A stretch of 64,000 nt of DNA from Gordonia sediminis. GTDB lineage: Bacteria > Actinomycetota > Actinomycetes > Mycobacteriales > Mycobacteriaceae. The notes under the pieces were generated by a model. It was given only the letters and a program-made list of their open reading frames with translations. It was not told the DNA's origin and made no database searches. This document shows, in pieces, positions 16,012-24,316 of the stretch. The position numbers were made by a program, and so were the translations under genes. The stretch spans positions 992,001-1,056,000 of the forward strand of contig RZUM01000002.1 in NCBI GenBank assembly GCA_004193205.1, in the 5' to 3' direction. The first letter of the stretch is position 1, and every line of letters starts with the position of its first letter.

Positions 16012-17196
16012 TCAAGCGGTGTGGCGGGCGTCGAGCGCATCGAGCTCACGCCCGAATCGCTCGATGTCGAAGCGTTCGGCCACAGCCCGTGCGACAAGTT
16101 CCGCCTGCGTCTCGCCATGCAGTCCGGTGATGGGCTGGTCGAGGTCCAGGTTGCTCGGGAACGCGTACCCTTCGGCGGACGCGGCGATCACGTTCGCGAC
16201 GGCGCGGGCGCCCGAGCCGGCCGCCAGGTCGAGGAGTGCGGGATAGACGGCACGGACGACGGCGCTGCGATCGATGGCGTCCATCGTCCGCCCGAACGCC
16301 GACGACACCTGCAGCAGGTTCGCCATTCGGCGGATGTCGGTCGACATGTTGTGGCCGGCGGCGTGGAACAGCGCCGGGTTGAAGAACACCGCGTCTCCGG
16401 CCTCCAGCGGCAGCTGCACGTAGTGCTCGGCGAAATACTGCTGGAACTGCGGCAGATTGAAGGCCAGGTAGCCCGGCTCGTAGTGCTGCGAGTACGGCAG
16501 ATACATGGTCGGCCCGGACTCGATCGGCATGTCCACATGCGCGACCGCGCCCTGCAGGGTCAGGGCCGGTGAGACGCGGTGGGTGTGGGCGCGGAACCGC
16601 GCGGCGAGGTCCGGCGACATGAACCCGAGGTGGTAATCGCGGTGCGGATTCTGTGCGGCGCCACCGGGATTGACCACATTCACCTGCGAGGTGACCTGGT
16701 ACATCGGGCCGAGCCACGCCTCGCTAATCAGCGCGAGCACGTCATTCGCGTAGTAGCGGGCAAATAGTTCCGGCTCACAGACCGCGAACTTCTGTAGAGC
16801 GTTCCAGATCCGGTCGTTGGCGCCGGGCCTCGCGAAATGATCGCCACCCGCGGTGCCGGCCTCCTTTTGCGCCTCGATGATCTGCTCGAAGACCATGGTG
16901 GCTTCCGCCAGTCCGTGCGCCGCGCCGAATGCGTCTTGGAAGACCACGATTCCGGGGCCGGTCAGCAACGCGCGGGCGAGTTCGTCGGCGAGATCGGCGC
17001 GGCGGGCGTCGTCGAGCGATGTCACCCCGGCCGAGTCGTAGAACAGCACTCCACGCTCGGTCGATGCGGCGTACGGGTAATCGGCGAGGTCCGTCGTCTG
17101 GTCGAGCAAAGCGGCGAAATCGTTGAGATCACACTCGGTCTCGGTGAGGCGATCGGCGCGGAGGCGGGCGGTGTCGGTGACGTTGCTGCGGGTCAT
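16012..17196 (-). CDS. Phytanoyl-CoA dioxygenase (PhyH) family oxygenase
   Basis: 394 residues from the ATG at 17196 (AAAGG about ten bases upstream); a longer start at 17250 adds 18 residues with no support. The Fe(II)/2-oxoglutarate fold shows the HxD ligands in NPHRDYH (~190) and the distal His in FHAAGHN (~290), followed by RRMANLLQ with the likely 2-oxoglutarate-binding Arg. Members hydroxylate CoA esters or free small molecules. It is a single gene, convergent with the esterase and divergent from the alpha/beta hydrolase. No partner or substrate can be read from the context. Confidence 0.85.
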   Translation of the reverse strand: MTRSNVTDTARLRADRLTETECDLNDFAALLDQTTDLADYPYAASTERGVLFYDSAGVTSLDDARRADLADELARALLTGPGIVVFQDAFGAAHGLAEATMVFEQIIEAQKEAGTAGGDHFARPGANDRIWNALQKFAVCEPELFARYYANDVLALISEAWLGPMYQVTSQVNVVNPGGAAQNPHRDYHLGFMSPDLAARFRAHTHRVSPALTLQGAVAHVDMPIESGPTMYLPYSQHYEPGYLAFNLPQFQQYFAEHYVQLPLEAGDAVFFNPALFHAAGHNMSTDIRRMANLLQVSSAFGRTMDAIDRSAVVRAVYPALLDLAAGSGARAVANVIAASAEGYAFPSNLDLDQPITGLHGETQAELVARAVAERFDIERFGRELDALDARHTA

Positions 17197-17507
17197 CGGG
17201 CAGCCTTTCAGCGGGGAGATATCAGGAGTTCCGGGCGCCGGATGCGCCATGTGACCGGTTCAGAATGACAATGTTCCCGCAGTGGAGCAAGATCATAAAT
17301 CCATCAAGAATCCCTCAGCCAGCGGCGCGAACGTCCGCACTCTCATCATCGCGAAACCGCAGTTGGGAGCGCGTAAATGCCAATACCCATCACCGACGTG
17401 GAGATTCGTGACGCCGGATTCGCGGTCGGCGAGAACACCGTCACCGCCGGAATCGTCGCGACTGGGCTACCGCGATCCCGATTCCCACGCTTTGTATACT
17501 CCGTCGC
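17197..17507. other. Intergenic region between divergent PhyH and alpha/beta hydrolase genes
   Basis: These 311 bases hold no convincing gene. They must contain promoters for both neighbours. The only recognisable element is a TATACT hexamer at 17495-17500, eight bases before the ATG at 17508, which would give a nearly leaderless transcript for the hydrolase. I see no strong inverted repeat here. Confidence 0.5.
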
Positions 17508-18572
17508 ATGTTTGCCGGCGTCCGGACGCTCTACCGATTGACCCGCGGCGACCGTGTCGCCGAGGACCGCCCGACACCGCACACGGTGATCGCACAGGCC
17601 CCGCACCGCACGCTGCTCCGTTACGGCTCCGACGACGAGTTCGCTGCCGCCCGCTCGGCGCGTCGTCGCCCGGTCCTGCTGATCCCGCCGCTCGCGGTGC
17701 CCGCCCGGTGCTATGACCTCTCCCCGGACATGTCGCTCGTCGCGTTCCTGCTGTCGACGGGACGTATCCCGTACGTCGTGGACTTCGGCGAAATGAGCTA
17801 TGCCGACCGCCATCTCGGGTTCGAGGACTTCTTCGACGACATCGTCCCGCAGGCGCTCGGACGAACGGTCGACGACTTCGGCGACACCGTCGGTGTCGAC
17901 GTGGTGGCCTGGAGCCTGGGCGGAACCGTCGCGTTCCTGACGGCGGCCGCCCACCCCGAACTGCCGATTCGGACGATCACGGCCATCGCCACCCCGCTGG
18001 ACTATTCGGTGATTCAGCCGTACCCGCTGGTTCGGACCATCACACGGCCGATCGGCCCGACGCCGGTCGCCCTGGCTCTGCGGGCGATGGGCGGCATTCC
18101 CGCGCCGCTGGTGCGGGCGGGCTACCGGGCGACGGCGTGGCAGCGGGAACTACGCAAACCCGGCTACATCCTGCGCAACGCCGACAACACCGAGGCGCTC
18201 GCCCGGATGCAGGTGATCGACTGGTTCCAGGAGGTGCTGCCCGGATATCCCGGCAGACTGTCCGTACAGATGTGGACCAATCTCGTCTTCCGCAACGAGA
18301 TCGCCACCGGAGTCCTGGATTTCGACGGCCGACCGGTGGACCTCACCTCGATCACCGCGCCCATCCAGCTGTTCGGCAGCAACCGCGACGCGATCGTCAG
18401 CTGGGCCGGCGCCCACCACGGGGTGGAAGTGTTCACCGGATCGGCTCAGGTGCACTTCACCACGGTCGAGACGAGTCACCTCGGGCTGATCGCCGGCAGC
18501 GATGCGACGGCCCAGACGTGGCCACGCATCGACGAATTCCTCTCTGCCGACGACAAGGCTCACTCGAAGTAG
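17508..18572 (+). CDS. Alpha/beta hydrolase (PHA synthase-like)
   Basis: 354 residues. The core reads PVLLIPPLAVPARCYDL (~65), the nucleophile elbow VVAWSLGGTVAFL (Ser near 145), a late Asp in FGSNRDAIVS (~300) and a His in TSHLGLIAG (~330), which together give a complete triad. The layout resembles class III PHA synthases, but the nucleophile is Ser, not Cys, so it is a hydrolase or acyltransferase rather than a polymerase. It has its own promoter and overlaps the end of the convergent couM-like gene by 13 bases. Function beyond this is unknown. Confidence 0.78.
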   Translation: MFAGVRTLYRLTRGDRVAEDRPTPHTVIAQAPHRTLLRYGSDDEFAAARSARRRPVLLIPPLAVPARCYDLSPDMSLVAFLLSTGRIPYVVDFGEMSYADRHLGFEDFFDDIVPQALGRTVDDFGDTVGVDVVAWSLGGTVAFLTAAAHPELPIRTITAIATPLDYSVIQPYPLVRTITRPIGPTPVALALRAMGGIPAPLVRAGYRATAWQRELRKPGYILRNADNTEALARMQVIDWFQEVLPGYPGRLSVQMWTNLVFRNEIATGVLDFDGRPVDLTSITAPIQLFGSNRDAIVSWAGAHHGVEVFTGSAQVHFTTVETSHLGLIAGSDATAQTWPRIDEFLSADDKAHSK

Positions 18573-19042
18573 CGGTACACACCCTCGACGACGACCGCCG
18601 GCCGCTCGCTGTTCTCGAGTTCGATGGTCGCGTCGATGACGACCTGGACCCCACCCTTGGGCAGGTGCTCGACCGACTTGAGGGTCGCATTCAGCCGGAC
18701 CCGACCACCCGCGGGCACCGGGCTGGTGAACCGGACCTTGTTCAGCCCGTAGTTGACGGCCATCTTTACGCTGTCCACGGAGAAGATCTCGGAGAACATC
18801 GGGATGATCAGCGACAGCGTCAGGTAGCCGTGGGCGATCGGCCCACCGAACGGGCTCTCCATCGTGGCGCGCTCCGGGTCGACGTGAATCCACTGGTGGT
18901 CGTCGGTGGCGTCGGCGAAGGTGTTGATCCGCGGCTGTTCGACGGGGAGCCAGGAGCTGATGCCGATGACCTCACCGACGAGGGGGTCGAGATCGGCGAG
19001 GGTTGCGACCTTGGTGACGAAAGCTTGCGTTGCGGTGGTCAT
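18560..19042 (-). CDS. couM: MaoC-like enoyl-CoA hydratase (CouM-like)
   Basis: 160 residues from the ATG at 19042, a single hot-dog MaoC domain. The catalytic Asp/His pair is in FADATDDHQWIHVDPERA (~42-59), followed by FGGPIAHGYLTLSL. In the rhodococcal p-hydroxycinnamate pathway CouM hydrates the hydroxycinnamoyl-CoA double bond to a 3-hydroxy-acyl-CoA. The assignment rests on its company: SDR (CouN-like), amidohydrolase (CouO-like), MarR regulator (CouR-like) and CoA ligase (CouL-like) are all adjacent. It is the last gene of the leftward SDR-amidohydrolase-MaoC operon, 29 bases after the amidohydrolase stop. Confidence 0.75.
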   Translation of the reverse strand: MTTATQAFVTKVATLADLDPLVGEVIGISSWLPVEQPRINTFADATDDHQWIHVDPERATMESPFGGPIAHGYLTLSLIIPMFSEIFSVDSVKMAVNYGLNKVRFTSPVPAGGRVRLNATLKSVEHLPKGGVQVVIDATIELENSERPAVVVEGVYRYFE

Positions 19043-19071
19043 GAGTGAGAATCCTTCGTGTCGTGGGAAAG

Positions 19072-20004
19072 TCAGTGCTTGATACCGAGAACACGCATCG
19101 CGTTCTCCTTGAAGAGCAGAGGCTCCACTTCGGGTTTCATGTCGAGCTTCGCGTAGTCGGCCAGCCATCGGTCGACCCCGATGACCGGGAAATCCGAGCC
19201 GAATAGAACCTTGTGACGCAGCATCGAATTGGCGGCGCGCACGAGCTGCGGCGGGAAGTACTTCGGCGACCACCCGGACAGGTCGATGTAGACGTTGGCC
19301 TTGTGGGTGGCGATAGAGATCTGCGCGTCGACCCACGGCACGGCGGGATGCGCCATCACGATGGTCATGTCGGGGAAATCCGCGGCGACATCGTCGAGCA
19401 GCATCGGATCCGAGTACCGCAACTTGATCCCGTGTCCACCCGGCAAACCCGCGCCGATGCCCGTCTGACCGGTGTGGAACAGCACCGGCACACCGCATTC
19501 GACGATCGCCTCGTACAGCGGATAGAACCGGCGGTCGTTGGGTTCGAACCCTTGCATACTCGGGTGGAACTTGAAGCCCTTCACCCCGAACTCGTCGACC
19601 AGACGATGCACGCGCTTGACGGCCGTCTTGCCCTGCAGTGGGTCGACGGAGCCGAACGGGATCAGCACATCGTTGAATTCTGCTGCGCGCTCGGCGATCT
19701 CCTCCACATTGTTCGGCGGATGACCGGTCGCGGACTGCGCGTCGACAGTGAACACCACGGCCGCCATGTTGCGGTCCCGGTATTGCTGGGCCATCGCCTC
19801 GATGGAGGGACTGCGCTCCTCGCCCGACTTGAAGTACTTGGCCGAGGCCGCCATCAGTTCGTCGTCCAAAGAGTTGTGTCCGCAGCCGTCGATCTCGACG
19901 TGGGTGTGGAAGTCGATGGCCTTGATGGCGTCGAAGTCGACGCCGTATTCGTACCGTGCAGTACTCGATTGCCCCCGCTCGCGCTGCTCCCGGCGGGCGG
20001 TCAT
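19072..20004 (-). CDS. couO: Amidohydrolase-family retro-Claisen hydrolase (CouO-like)
   Basis: 310 residues from the ATG at 20004, which overlaps the SDR stop (ATGA). The metal-binding amidohydrolase barrel shows IDFHTHVEIDG near residue 30, GFKFHPSMQGF, VLFHTGQTG, VMAHPAVPW and FGSDFPVIG. In the Cou pathway of Rhodococcus the amidohydrolase CouO cleaves the 3-oxo-acyl-CoA hydrolytically to 4-hydroxybenzoate and acetyl-CoA, an unusual step for this fold. The neighbour set supports that role. The product would be the substrate of PobA encoded at 26917-28104. Confidence 0.75.
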   Translation of the reverse strand: MTARREQRERGQSSTARYEYGVDFDAIKAIDFHTHVEIDGCGHNSLDDELMAASAKYFKSGEERSPSIEAMAQQYRDRNMAAVVFTVDAQSATGHPPNNVEEIAERAAEFNDVLIPFGSVDPLQGKTAVKRVHRLVDEFGVKGFKFHPSMQGFEPNDRRFYPLYEAIVECGVPVLFHTGQTGIGAGLPGGHGIKLRYSDPMLLDDVAADFPDMTIVMAHPAVPWVDAQISIATHKANVYIDLSGWSPKYFPPQLVRAANSMLRHKVLFGSDFPVIGVDRWLADYAKLDMKPEVEPLLFKENAMRVLGIKH

Positions 20005-20918
20005 TTGGTCACCGCCAGGACTTCGGCGGGGAATTCTTCGCCGACCGATTCGAGATTGTTCGCGAACGTCCCGGGCCACACCGCAGCGACATCGTCGACG
20101 CCGAAACCGCCTTCGTGATAGGCGGTTTCGGTCATCTCCGGGTGCGACCACAGAGCCAGGCGGTCACCGCCGATGGAGATGGCCTGGCCGGTGATATCGG
20201 CCGCCGCGTCCGAGGCGAGGAAGGCGATGACACCGGCGACATCCTCCGGCGTGCCCATGCCGACCTCACGGCGAATGATGTCGGGAAGGACCCCGGTCTC
20301 CTTGGCCTCGTCGATGAACGGCTTGAAGACCGGCACGGTCTCGGTCATGGCGGTCACCGCAACGGGGCAGACCGCATTGGCCGTGATCCCGGCCTTCTTC
20401 AGTTCCATCGCCCAGGTGCGAACCATGCCGACGATGCCGGCCTTGGCGCCCGAATAGTTGGTCTGACCAAAGTTGCCGCGCTGACCGGCAGGCGAACCGA
20501 TACAGATGATGCGGCCGCCCTCGCCCTGCGCACGGAAGCGGTTGACGGCCTCCCGGGCACAGGTGAAGGTGCCCCGGAGGTGGACGTTGACGACGGCATC
20601 GAAGTCCTCGTCGGTCATCTTCCACAGCACCTTGTCGCGCAGGATTCCGGCATTGGTGACCAGGATGTCGAGGCGTCCGAAGGTGTCGACGGCGGCGGCG
20701 ACGAGCGCCTGCGCGGTCTCGGTGCTGCCGACCGGGGCGACGACGGCAACCGCCTGGCCGCCCTCTGCGACGATTTCGGCGACCGCGGTATCGGCGGTCT
20801 CCTGGCGCACGTCGTTGACCACGACGGATGCGCCGGCGCGCGCGAGTTCCTTGGCATAGGCGAGTCCGAGTCCTTGGCCACTACCGGTGACGATGGCGAC
20901 CTTGCCGGTGAGATCCAT
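20001..20918 (-). CDS. couN: SDR-family dehydrogenase (CouN-like)
   Basis: 305 residues. Classical SDR marks are TGSGQGLG (~11-18), NDVR, TNAGIL (NAG motif ~89), Ser in CIGSPAG and the YSGAK active site (~155-159). The C-terminal extension of ~50 residues resembles the SDR domains of peroxisomal-type multifunctional enzymes, which oxidise 3-hydroxyacyl-CoA. In the cou scheme it oxidises the 3-hydroxy-arylpropionyl-CoA before CouO cleaves it. It is the first gene of its operon and is divergent from the MarR gene with a palindromic operator in the 108-base gap. Confidence 0.77.
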   Translation of the reverse strand: MDLTGKVAIVTGSGQGLGLAYAKELARAGASVVVNDVRQETADTAVAEIVAEGGQAVAVVAPVGSTETAQALVAAAVDTFGRLDILVTNAGILRDKVLWKMTDEDFDAVVNVHLRGTFTCAREAVNRFRAQGEGGRIICIGSPAGQRGNFGQTNYSGAKAGIVGMVRTWAMELKKAGITANAVCPVAVTAMTETVPVFKPFIDEAKETGVLPDIIRREVGMGTPEDVAGVIAFLASDAAADITGQAISIGGDRLALWSHPEMTETAYHEGGFGVDDVAAVWPGTFANNLESVGEEFPAEVLAVTK

Positions 20919-20963
20919 GAGTGCCTCCTGAGGCGATCTAAGCTGTCAATAGGATTACAACAG

Positions 20964-20988
20964 CAATAATTGATAATGTCAATGATTG
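20964..20988. promoter_or_regulatory. CouR-type operator A
   Basis: A 25-base imperfect palindrome CAAT-N-ATTGA-N5-TCAAT-N-ATTG lies between the divergent couN and couR genes. Its core, ATTGATAATGTCAAT (20969-20983), is repeated exactly at 23083-23097 in front of the CoA ligase gene. The form is typical of MarR-family operators. Confidence 0.7.
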
Positions 20989-21026
20989 TCGGTCTGGTAG
21001 TCTCTGTGCTGGACGGAAGGAGGACC

Positions 21027-21470
21027 ATGCAGCGTCAACGTCAACAGCCGATCACCGACGATCTCGGATTCTTACTGGCCCGCGTCAGCGCTTTGATGGC
21101 CAAGTCCGCCAATCGCGCACTCGCGCCCCTCGGCCTCAAGGTACGGGCCTACAGCGTGCTCGCGACGGTCTGCGACCAGCCCGACGGCATCACACAACGA
21201 CGACTCGCCGCAGACGTCGGTCTCGATCCAAGCCAGATCGTCGCGCTCGTCGACGACCTGGAGGGCCGCGATCTGGTGGTCCGCAACACCGACCCCGAAG
21301 ACCGACGCAACAAACTGATCGTCGCCACGGATGCCGGCATCGAACTCTGCAGCCAGGCCCGCACAATCACCGACGCCGCCGCCGCGCAGCACCTCGTGGG
21401 CTCCGACGACAGCGAGATCGACACGCTGCGTGCCGTGCTCTCGCGCGTCCTCGCCACCGAAACGTCCTGA
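21027..21470 (+). CDS. couR: MarR-family repressor (CouR-like)
   Basis: 147 residues from the ATG at 21027, which has AAGGAGG five bases upstream; earlier in-frame starts lie inside the operator. The winged helix is GITQRRLAADVGLDPSQIVALVDDLEGRDL (cited in part: recognition helix DPSQIVALVDDL at ~67-78) and the wing RNTDPEDRRNKLI. In Rhodococcus CouR represses the cou genes and is released by hydroxycinnamoyl-CoA. The two identical operator copies in this window fit such a role. A 12-bp hairpin overlaps its stop codon. Confidence 0.8.
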   Translation: MQRQRQQPITDDLGFLLARVSALMAKSANRALAPLGLKVRAYSVLATVCDQPDGITQRRLAADVGLDPSQIVALVDDLEGRDLVVRNTDPEDRRNKLIVATDAGIELCSQARTITDAAAAQHLVGSDDSEIDTLRAVLSRVLATETS

Positions 21471-21490
21471 CGACGCCTCGTCGTCAGGAC
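21464..21490. terminator. Bidirectional hairpin between convergent couR and couL
   Basis: A perfect 12-bp stem GTCCTGACGACG with a three-base CCT loop overlaps the couR stop codon and ends nine bases before the couL stop. It can serve as terminator in both directions. Confidence 0.7.
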
Positions 21491-21498
21491 GCCTCGCC

Positions 21499-23028
21499 TC
21501 AGGCCGGCGTCGCGTATATCTCGCGAAGGCGGTCCTTGCGGATCTTGCCCGTCGCGTTGCGGGGGATGTCGTCGAGCAACACCATCGACTTCGGGATCTT
21601 GTACTTGGCCAGACGTTCTCCGAGATACGCCTCCAGCTCCGGATAGGTCAGCTCAGCGCCTCGTTCGAGAGTGATTGCTGCGCAACCTACCTCGCCCCAT
21701 TTCTCGTGCGACACCCCGAACACGCCGCACCCGACGACGCCCGGCATCCCCAGGATCACGGCTTCGATCTCGGCCGGGTAGATGTTCTCTCCGCCGGAGA
21801 TGATCATGTCCTTGAGGCGGTCCACGATCGTGATGTAGCCCTCGTCATCCCGCACGCCCACATCGCCCGATCGGAACCATCCGTCGGCCGTGAATGCAGC
21901 CTCGGTCGCATCCGGACGGCCCCAGTACCCGCGCATCACGTTGCGGCCCTGGATCTGGATCTCGCCGCGCTCGCCGGGTTTTGTCTCCACACCGTCGGCG
22001 TCGACGACGCGGACGTCGGTGAAGAACTGCGGCACCCCGGCGCTGCCGATCTTGCGCTCCACGTTCTTCGGCGTGAGCACCAGCGCGCCCGGTCCGGTCT
22101 CGGTGAGTCCGTAACCCTGACACAGATTCACACCGCGCGCCAGGTACGTGTCCAGGGTGCGTGGGGGTACCGGTGCCGCCGCGACGATCCATCGACGGAT
22201 CGACGACAGGTCTGTACCGGCGAAGTCGGGATGAGAACTCATGGCGTCCAGCATCGTCGGGACACCGAACGAATAGGTGACCCTGCGCTCGGCGATGATC
22301 CGCAGTGCGCGCCCGGGCTCGAAACCCTCCTCGATGACCACCGTTCCACCCTTGAGCAGGGTCGGCAGCGAGATGTAATTCAATGCGGCCGTGTGGAACA
22401 GCGGCGCGGCGACCAACGCGACCTCGTCACTGCACAGATCGAGGTCGATGATCGGGTTCATCACGGCGAACGTGACGCCGCCATGAGTGAGCACCACGCC
22501 CTTGGGATTACCGGTCGTGCCAGAGGTGTACATGATGAAGCACGGATCGTCGTGGGTGACCTCGCAGTCGATGACCTCAGCACTCGCCGCGGCGATGATC
22601 GCCTCGTAGCCGAGGGCGTCGTCGTCCGGCTCACCGTCGACGACCACACGCTGCCCGCCACCGGCCTCCGTCGTCGCGGCGATCGCGATATCCGCCAGGT
22701 CGGCCGAGTGGATGAGGACCCGAGCCCCGCAATCACCCAGCGCGTAGGTGACCTCGGGCGTGGTCAGTCGGGCGTTGAGCGGAACCAGGATGGCTCCCAG
22801 CAACCCAGCGGCAAACAGGCCTTCGAGATAGGAGGGGTGATTCGCGCTCAGGAGGGCGACCCGGTCACCACGGCCGACACCCAGCTGCGCCAGTGCGTGC
22901 GCCAGCCGCGCGGTCCGCTCGACCAGTTGCTGATATGTGAGTTCCTCGTCGCGGAACACGATCGCGGTCGCGTCCGGTGATTGACGCGACGCCCGGAATG
23001 GCCAGGTTCCCACGCCCTCGTTGCGCAT
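21499..23028 (-). CDS. couL: Hydroxycinnamoyl-CoA ligase (CouL-like)
   Basis: 509 residues from the ATG at 23028, chosen because GAGGAG stands seven bases upstream. Motifs: MYTSGTTGNPKGVVL (~157-171), GYGLTETGPGAL (~290), GDVGVRDDEGYITIVDRLKDMIISGG (cited in part, ~375) and the catalytic Lys in NATGKIRKD near the C-terminus. It is a class I adenylate-forming CoA ligase and by context activates p-coumarate or a related hydroxycinnamate. It is transcribed alone, from a promoter carrying the second copy of the CouR-type operator. Confidence 0.82.
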   Translation of the reverse strand: MRNEGVGTWPFRASRQSPDATAIVFRDEELTYQQLVERTARLAHALAQLGVGRGDRVALLSANHPSYLEGLFAAGLLGAILVPLNARLTTPEVTYALGDCGARVLIHSADLADIAIAATTEAGGGQRVVVDGEPDDDALGYEAIIAAASAEVIDCEVTHDDPCFIMYTSGTTGNPKGVVLTHGGVTFAVMNPIIDLDLCSDEVALVAAPLFHTAALNYISLPTLLKGGTVVIEEGFEPGRALRIIAERRVTYSFGVPTMLDAMSSHPDFAGTDLSSIRRWIVAAAPVPPRTLDTYLARGVNLCQGYGLTETGPGALVLTPKNVERKIGSAGVPQFFTDVRVVDADGVETKPGERGEIQIQGRNVMRGYWGRPDATEAAFTADGWFRSGDVGVRDDEGYITIVDRLKDMIISGGENIYPAEIEAVILGMPGVVGCGVFGVSHEKWGEVGCAAITLERGAELTYPELEAYLGERLAKYKIPKSMVLLDDIPRNATGKIRKDRLREIYATPA

Positions 23029-23082
23029 GTGGTGCTCCTCGTCGATGGTGACTGTGGTGCCAATCACCATATTCCACAACGA

Positions 23083-23097
23083 TTGATAATGTCAATT
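23083..23097. promoter_or_regulatory. CouR-type operator B
   Basis: An exact 15-base copy of ATTGATAATGTCAAT, the core of the operator at 20969-20983. It lies 55 bases upstream of the couL start and directly after the IclR stop codon. Confidence 0.7.
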
Positions 23098-23098
23098 A

Positions 23099-23860
23099 TT
23101 ACCGCGGTACTCCATCCTGCAGCGTGCGTCCGACGCCCCGCGCGGCCACTTGCGCCGCGGCGACCAGCGTCGGCCGGTTGCGCCCCAGGGTCGGCACGAC
23201 GATGCCGAGCGCGGCCACCACGTGGTCACCGTTGCGTACCGGCACGGCAACCGAGCACGCCCCCAACGTCATCTCCTCGACGGTCGTCGCGTATCCCTGT
23301 TGCCGGATCTGCCGCAGCTGTTTGTCGAGCACACCAGGTGCGACGATGGTGTGGCGGGTGATCGGGCGCAGATCGCTCATGACCGCGCGTCGGACGTCGT
23401 CGGGCGCATGAGCGAGCAGCACCTTGCCCACGCCGGTCGAATAGAGCGGAAGACGGCTGCCGACTCGGCTCACCACCGGCACCGAGGCCCGGCCCGACAG
23501 GCGGTCGACGTAGAGCACCTGGGTACCCTCGCGGACGGCGAGGTGCACCGTCGCGAGCGTCGCGGCATAGAGGTCCTGCATGAACGGCGCGGCCACCTCA
23601 CGGATACCCGACTGGATGGGCGCGAGCAGACCGAGGTCCCAGAGCCGTCGGCCGATGACGAACGCGTTGTCAGGCCGTCGGGTCAGAGCCCCCCACTTCT
23701 CGAGTTCGCCGACCAGCCGATGAGCCGTCGGCACCGGTAGGTCGGCGCGGTGCGCGATCTCGGTCAGTGTCAACGCCCGGTGGCCGCGGTCGAAGGCGCC
23801 GAGGACCGCGAGCACCCGTTCCGCGACGGATTGCCCCGGCTTGCCCGTATTGCCGGCCAT
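23099..23860 (-). CDS. IclR-family transcriptional regulator (PcaR/PobR type)
   Basis: 253 residues with the N-terminal IclR winged helix (LTLTEIAHRADLPVPTAHRLVGELEKWG, cited in part: recognition helix PVPTAHRLVGEL ~42-53) and a C-terminal effector domain with YSTGVGKVLLA and GACSVAVPVRNG. IclR proteins commonly control pca and pob genes and respond to protocatechuate, 4-hydroxybenzoate or beta-ketoadipate. It lies 78 bases downstream of pcaC on the same strand, so it may be read through from that operon or use its own promoter. Confidence 0.88.
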   Translation of the reverse strand: MAGNTGKPGQSVAERVLAVLGAFDRGHRALTLTEIAHRADLPVPTAHRLVGELEKWGALTRRPDNAFVIGRRLWDLGLLAPIQSGIREVAAPFMQDLYAATLATVHLAVREGTQVLYVDRLSGRASVPVVSRVGSRLPLYSTGVGKVLLAHAPDDVRRAVMSDLRPITRHTIVAPGVLDKQLRQIRQQGYATTVEEMTLGACSVAVPVRNGDHVVAALGIVVPTLGRNRPTLVAAAQVAARGVGRTLQDGVPR

Positions 23861-23938
23861 CGGTGCACCTCACGTCCCGAATCGCTACGGCCCGATGAAA
23901 CGAGCCTAGCGCCGCCGACGATCCCCCGGCACGGAACC

Positions 23939-24316
23939 TCAGTTCTCGGCGTCCTCCTCGGCGAACACCTGCGACGCGATCCGGAAGGCGGTGTTGGCAT
24001 CGGGCACACCGCAGTAGATCGCGGACTGCATCAGCACCTCCTTGATCTCGTCGCGGGTCAACCCGTTGCGCAGGGCCGCCCGCAGATGCATCGCGAGTTC
24101 CTCGTGGTGTCCGCGTGCGATGAGGGCGGTCAAGGTGATCATCGAGCGGCTGCGACGGTCGAGGCCGGGTCGCGTCCAGATCGTTCCCCACGCGTATTCG
24201 GTGATGAGTTGCTGGAACTCGCCGGTGAGGTCGGTGATGGCAGCCGTCGCTCGGTCGACATGTTTGTCGCCCAAGACTTCTCGCCGTACCCTCATGCCGT
24301 CTTCGTAGCGGGTCAT
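23939..24316 (-). CDS. pcaC: 4-carboxymuconolactone decarboxylase
   Basis: 125 residues from the ATG at 24316, overlapping the pcaB stop. The CMD/AhpD-like fold shows the helix TRPGLDRRSRSMITLTALIA (~48-67) and the helix GLTRDEIKEVLMQSAIYCGVP (~85-105, cited as the start GLTRDEIKEVL). The enzyme converts 4-carboxymuconolactone to beta-ketoadipate enol-lactone. Here PcaC is a separate protein, whereas many actinobacteria have it fused to the enol-lactone hydrolase as PcaL. No pcaD, pcaI, pcaJ or pcaF lies in the window. Confidence 0.9.
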   Translation of the reverse strand: MTRYEDGMRVRREVLGDKHVDRATAAITDLTGEFQQLITEYAWGTIWTRPGLDRRSRSMITLTALIARGHHEELAMHLRAALRNGLTRDEIKEVLMQSAIYCGVPDANTAFRIASQVFAEEDAEN

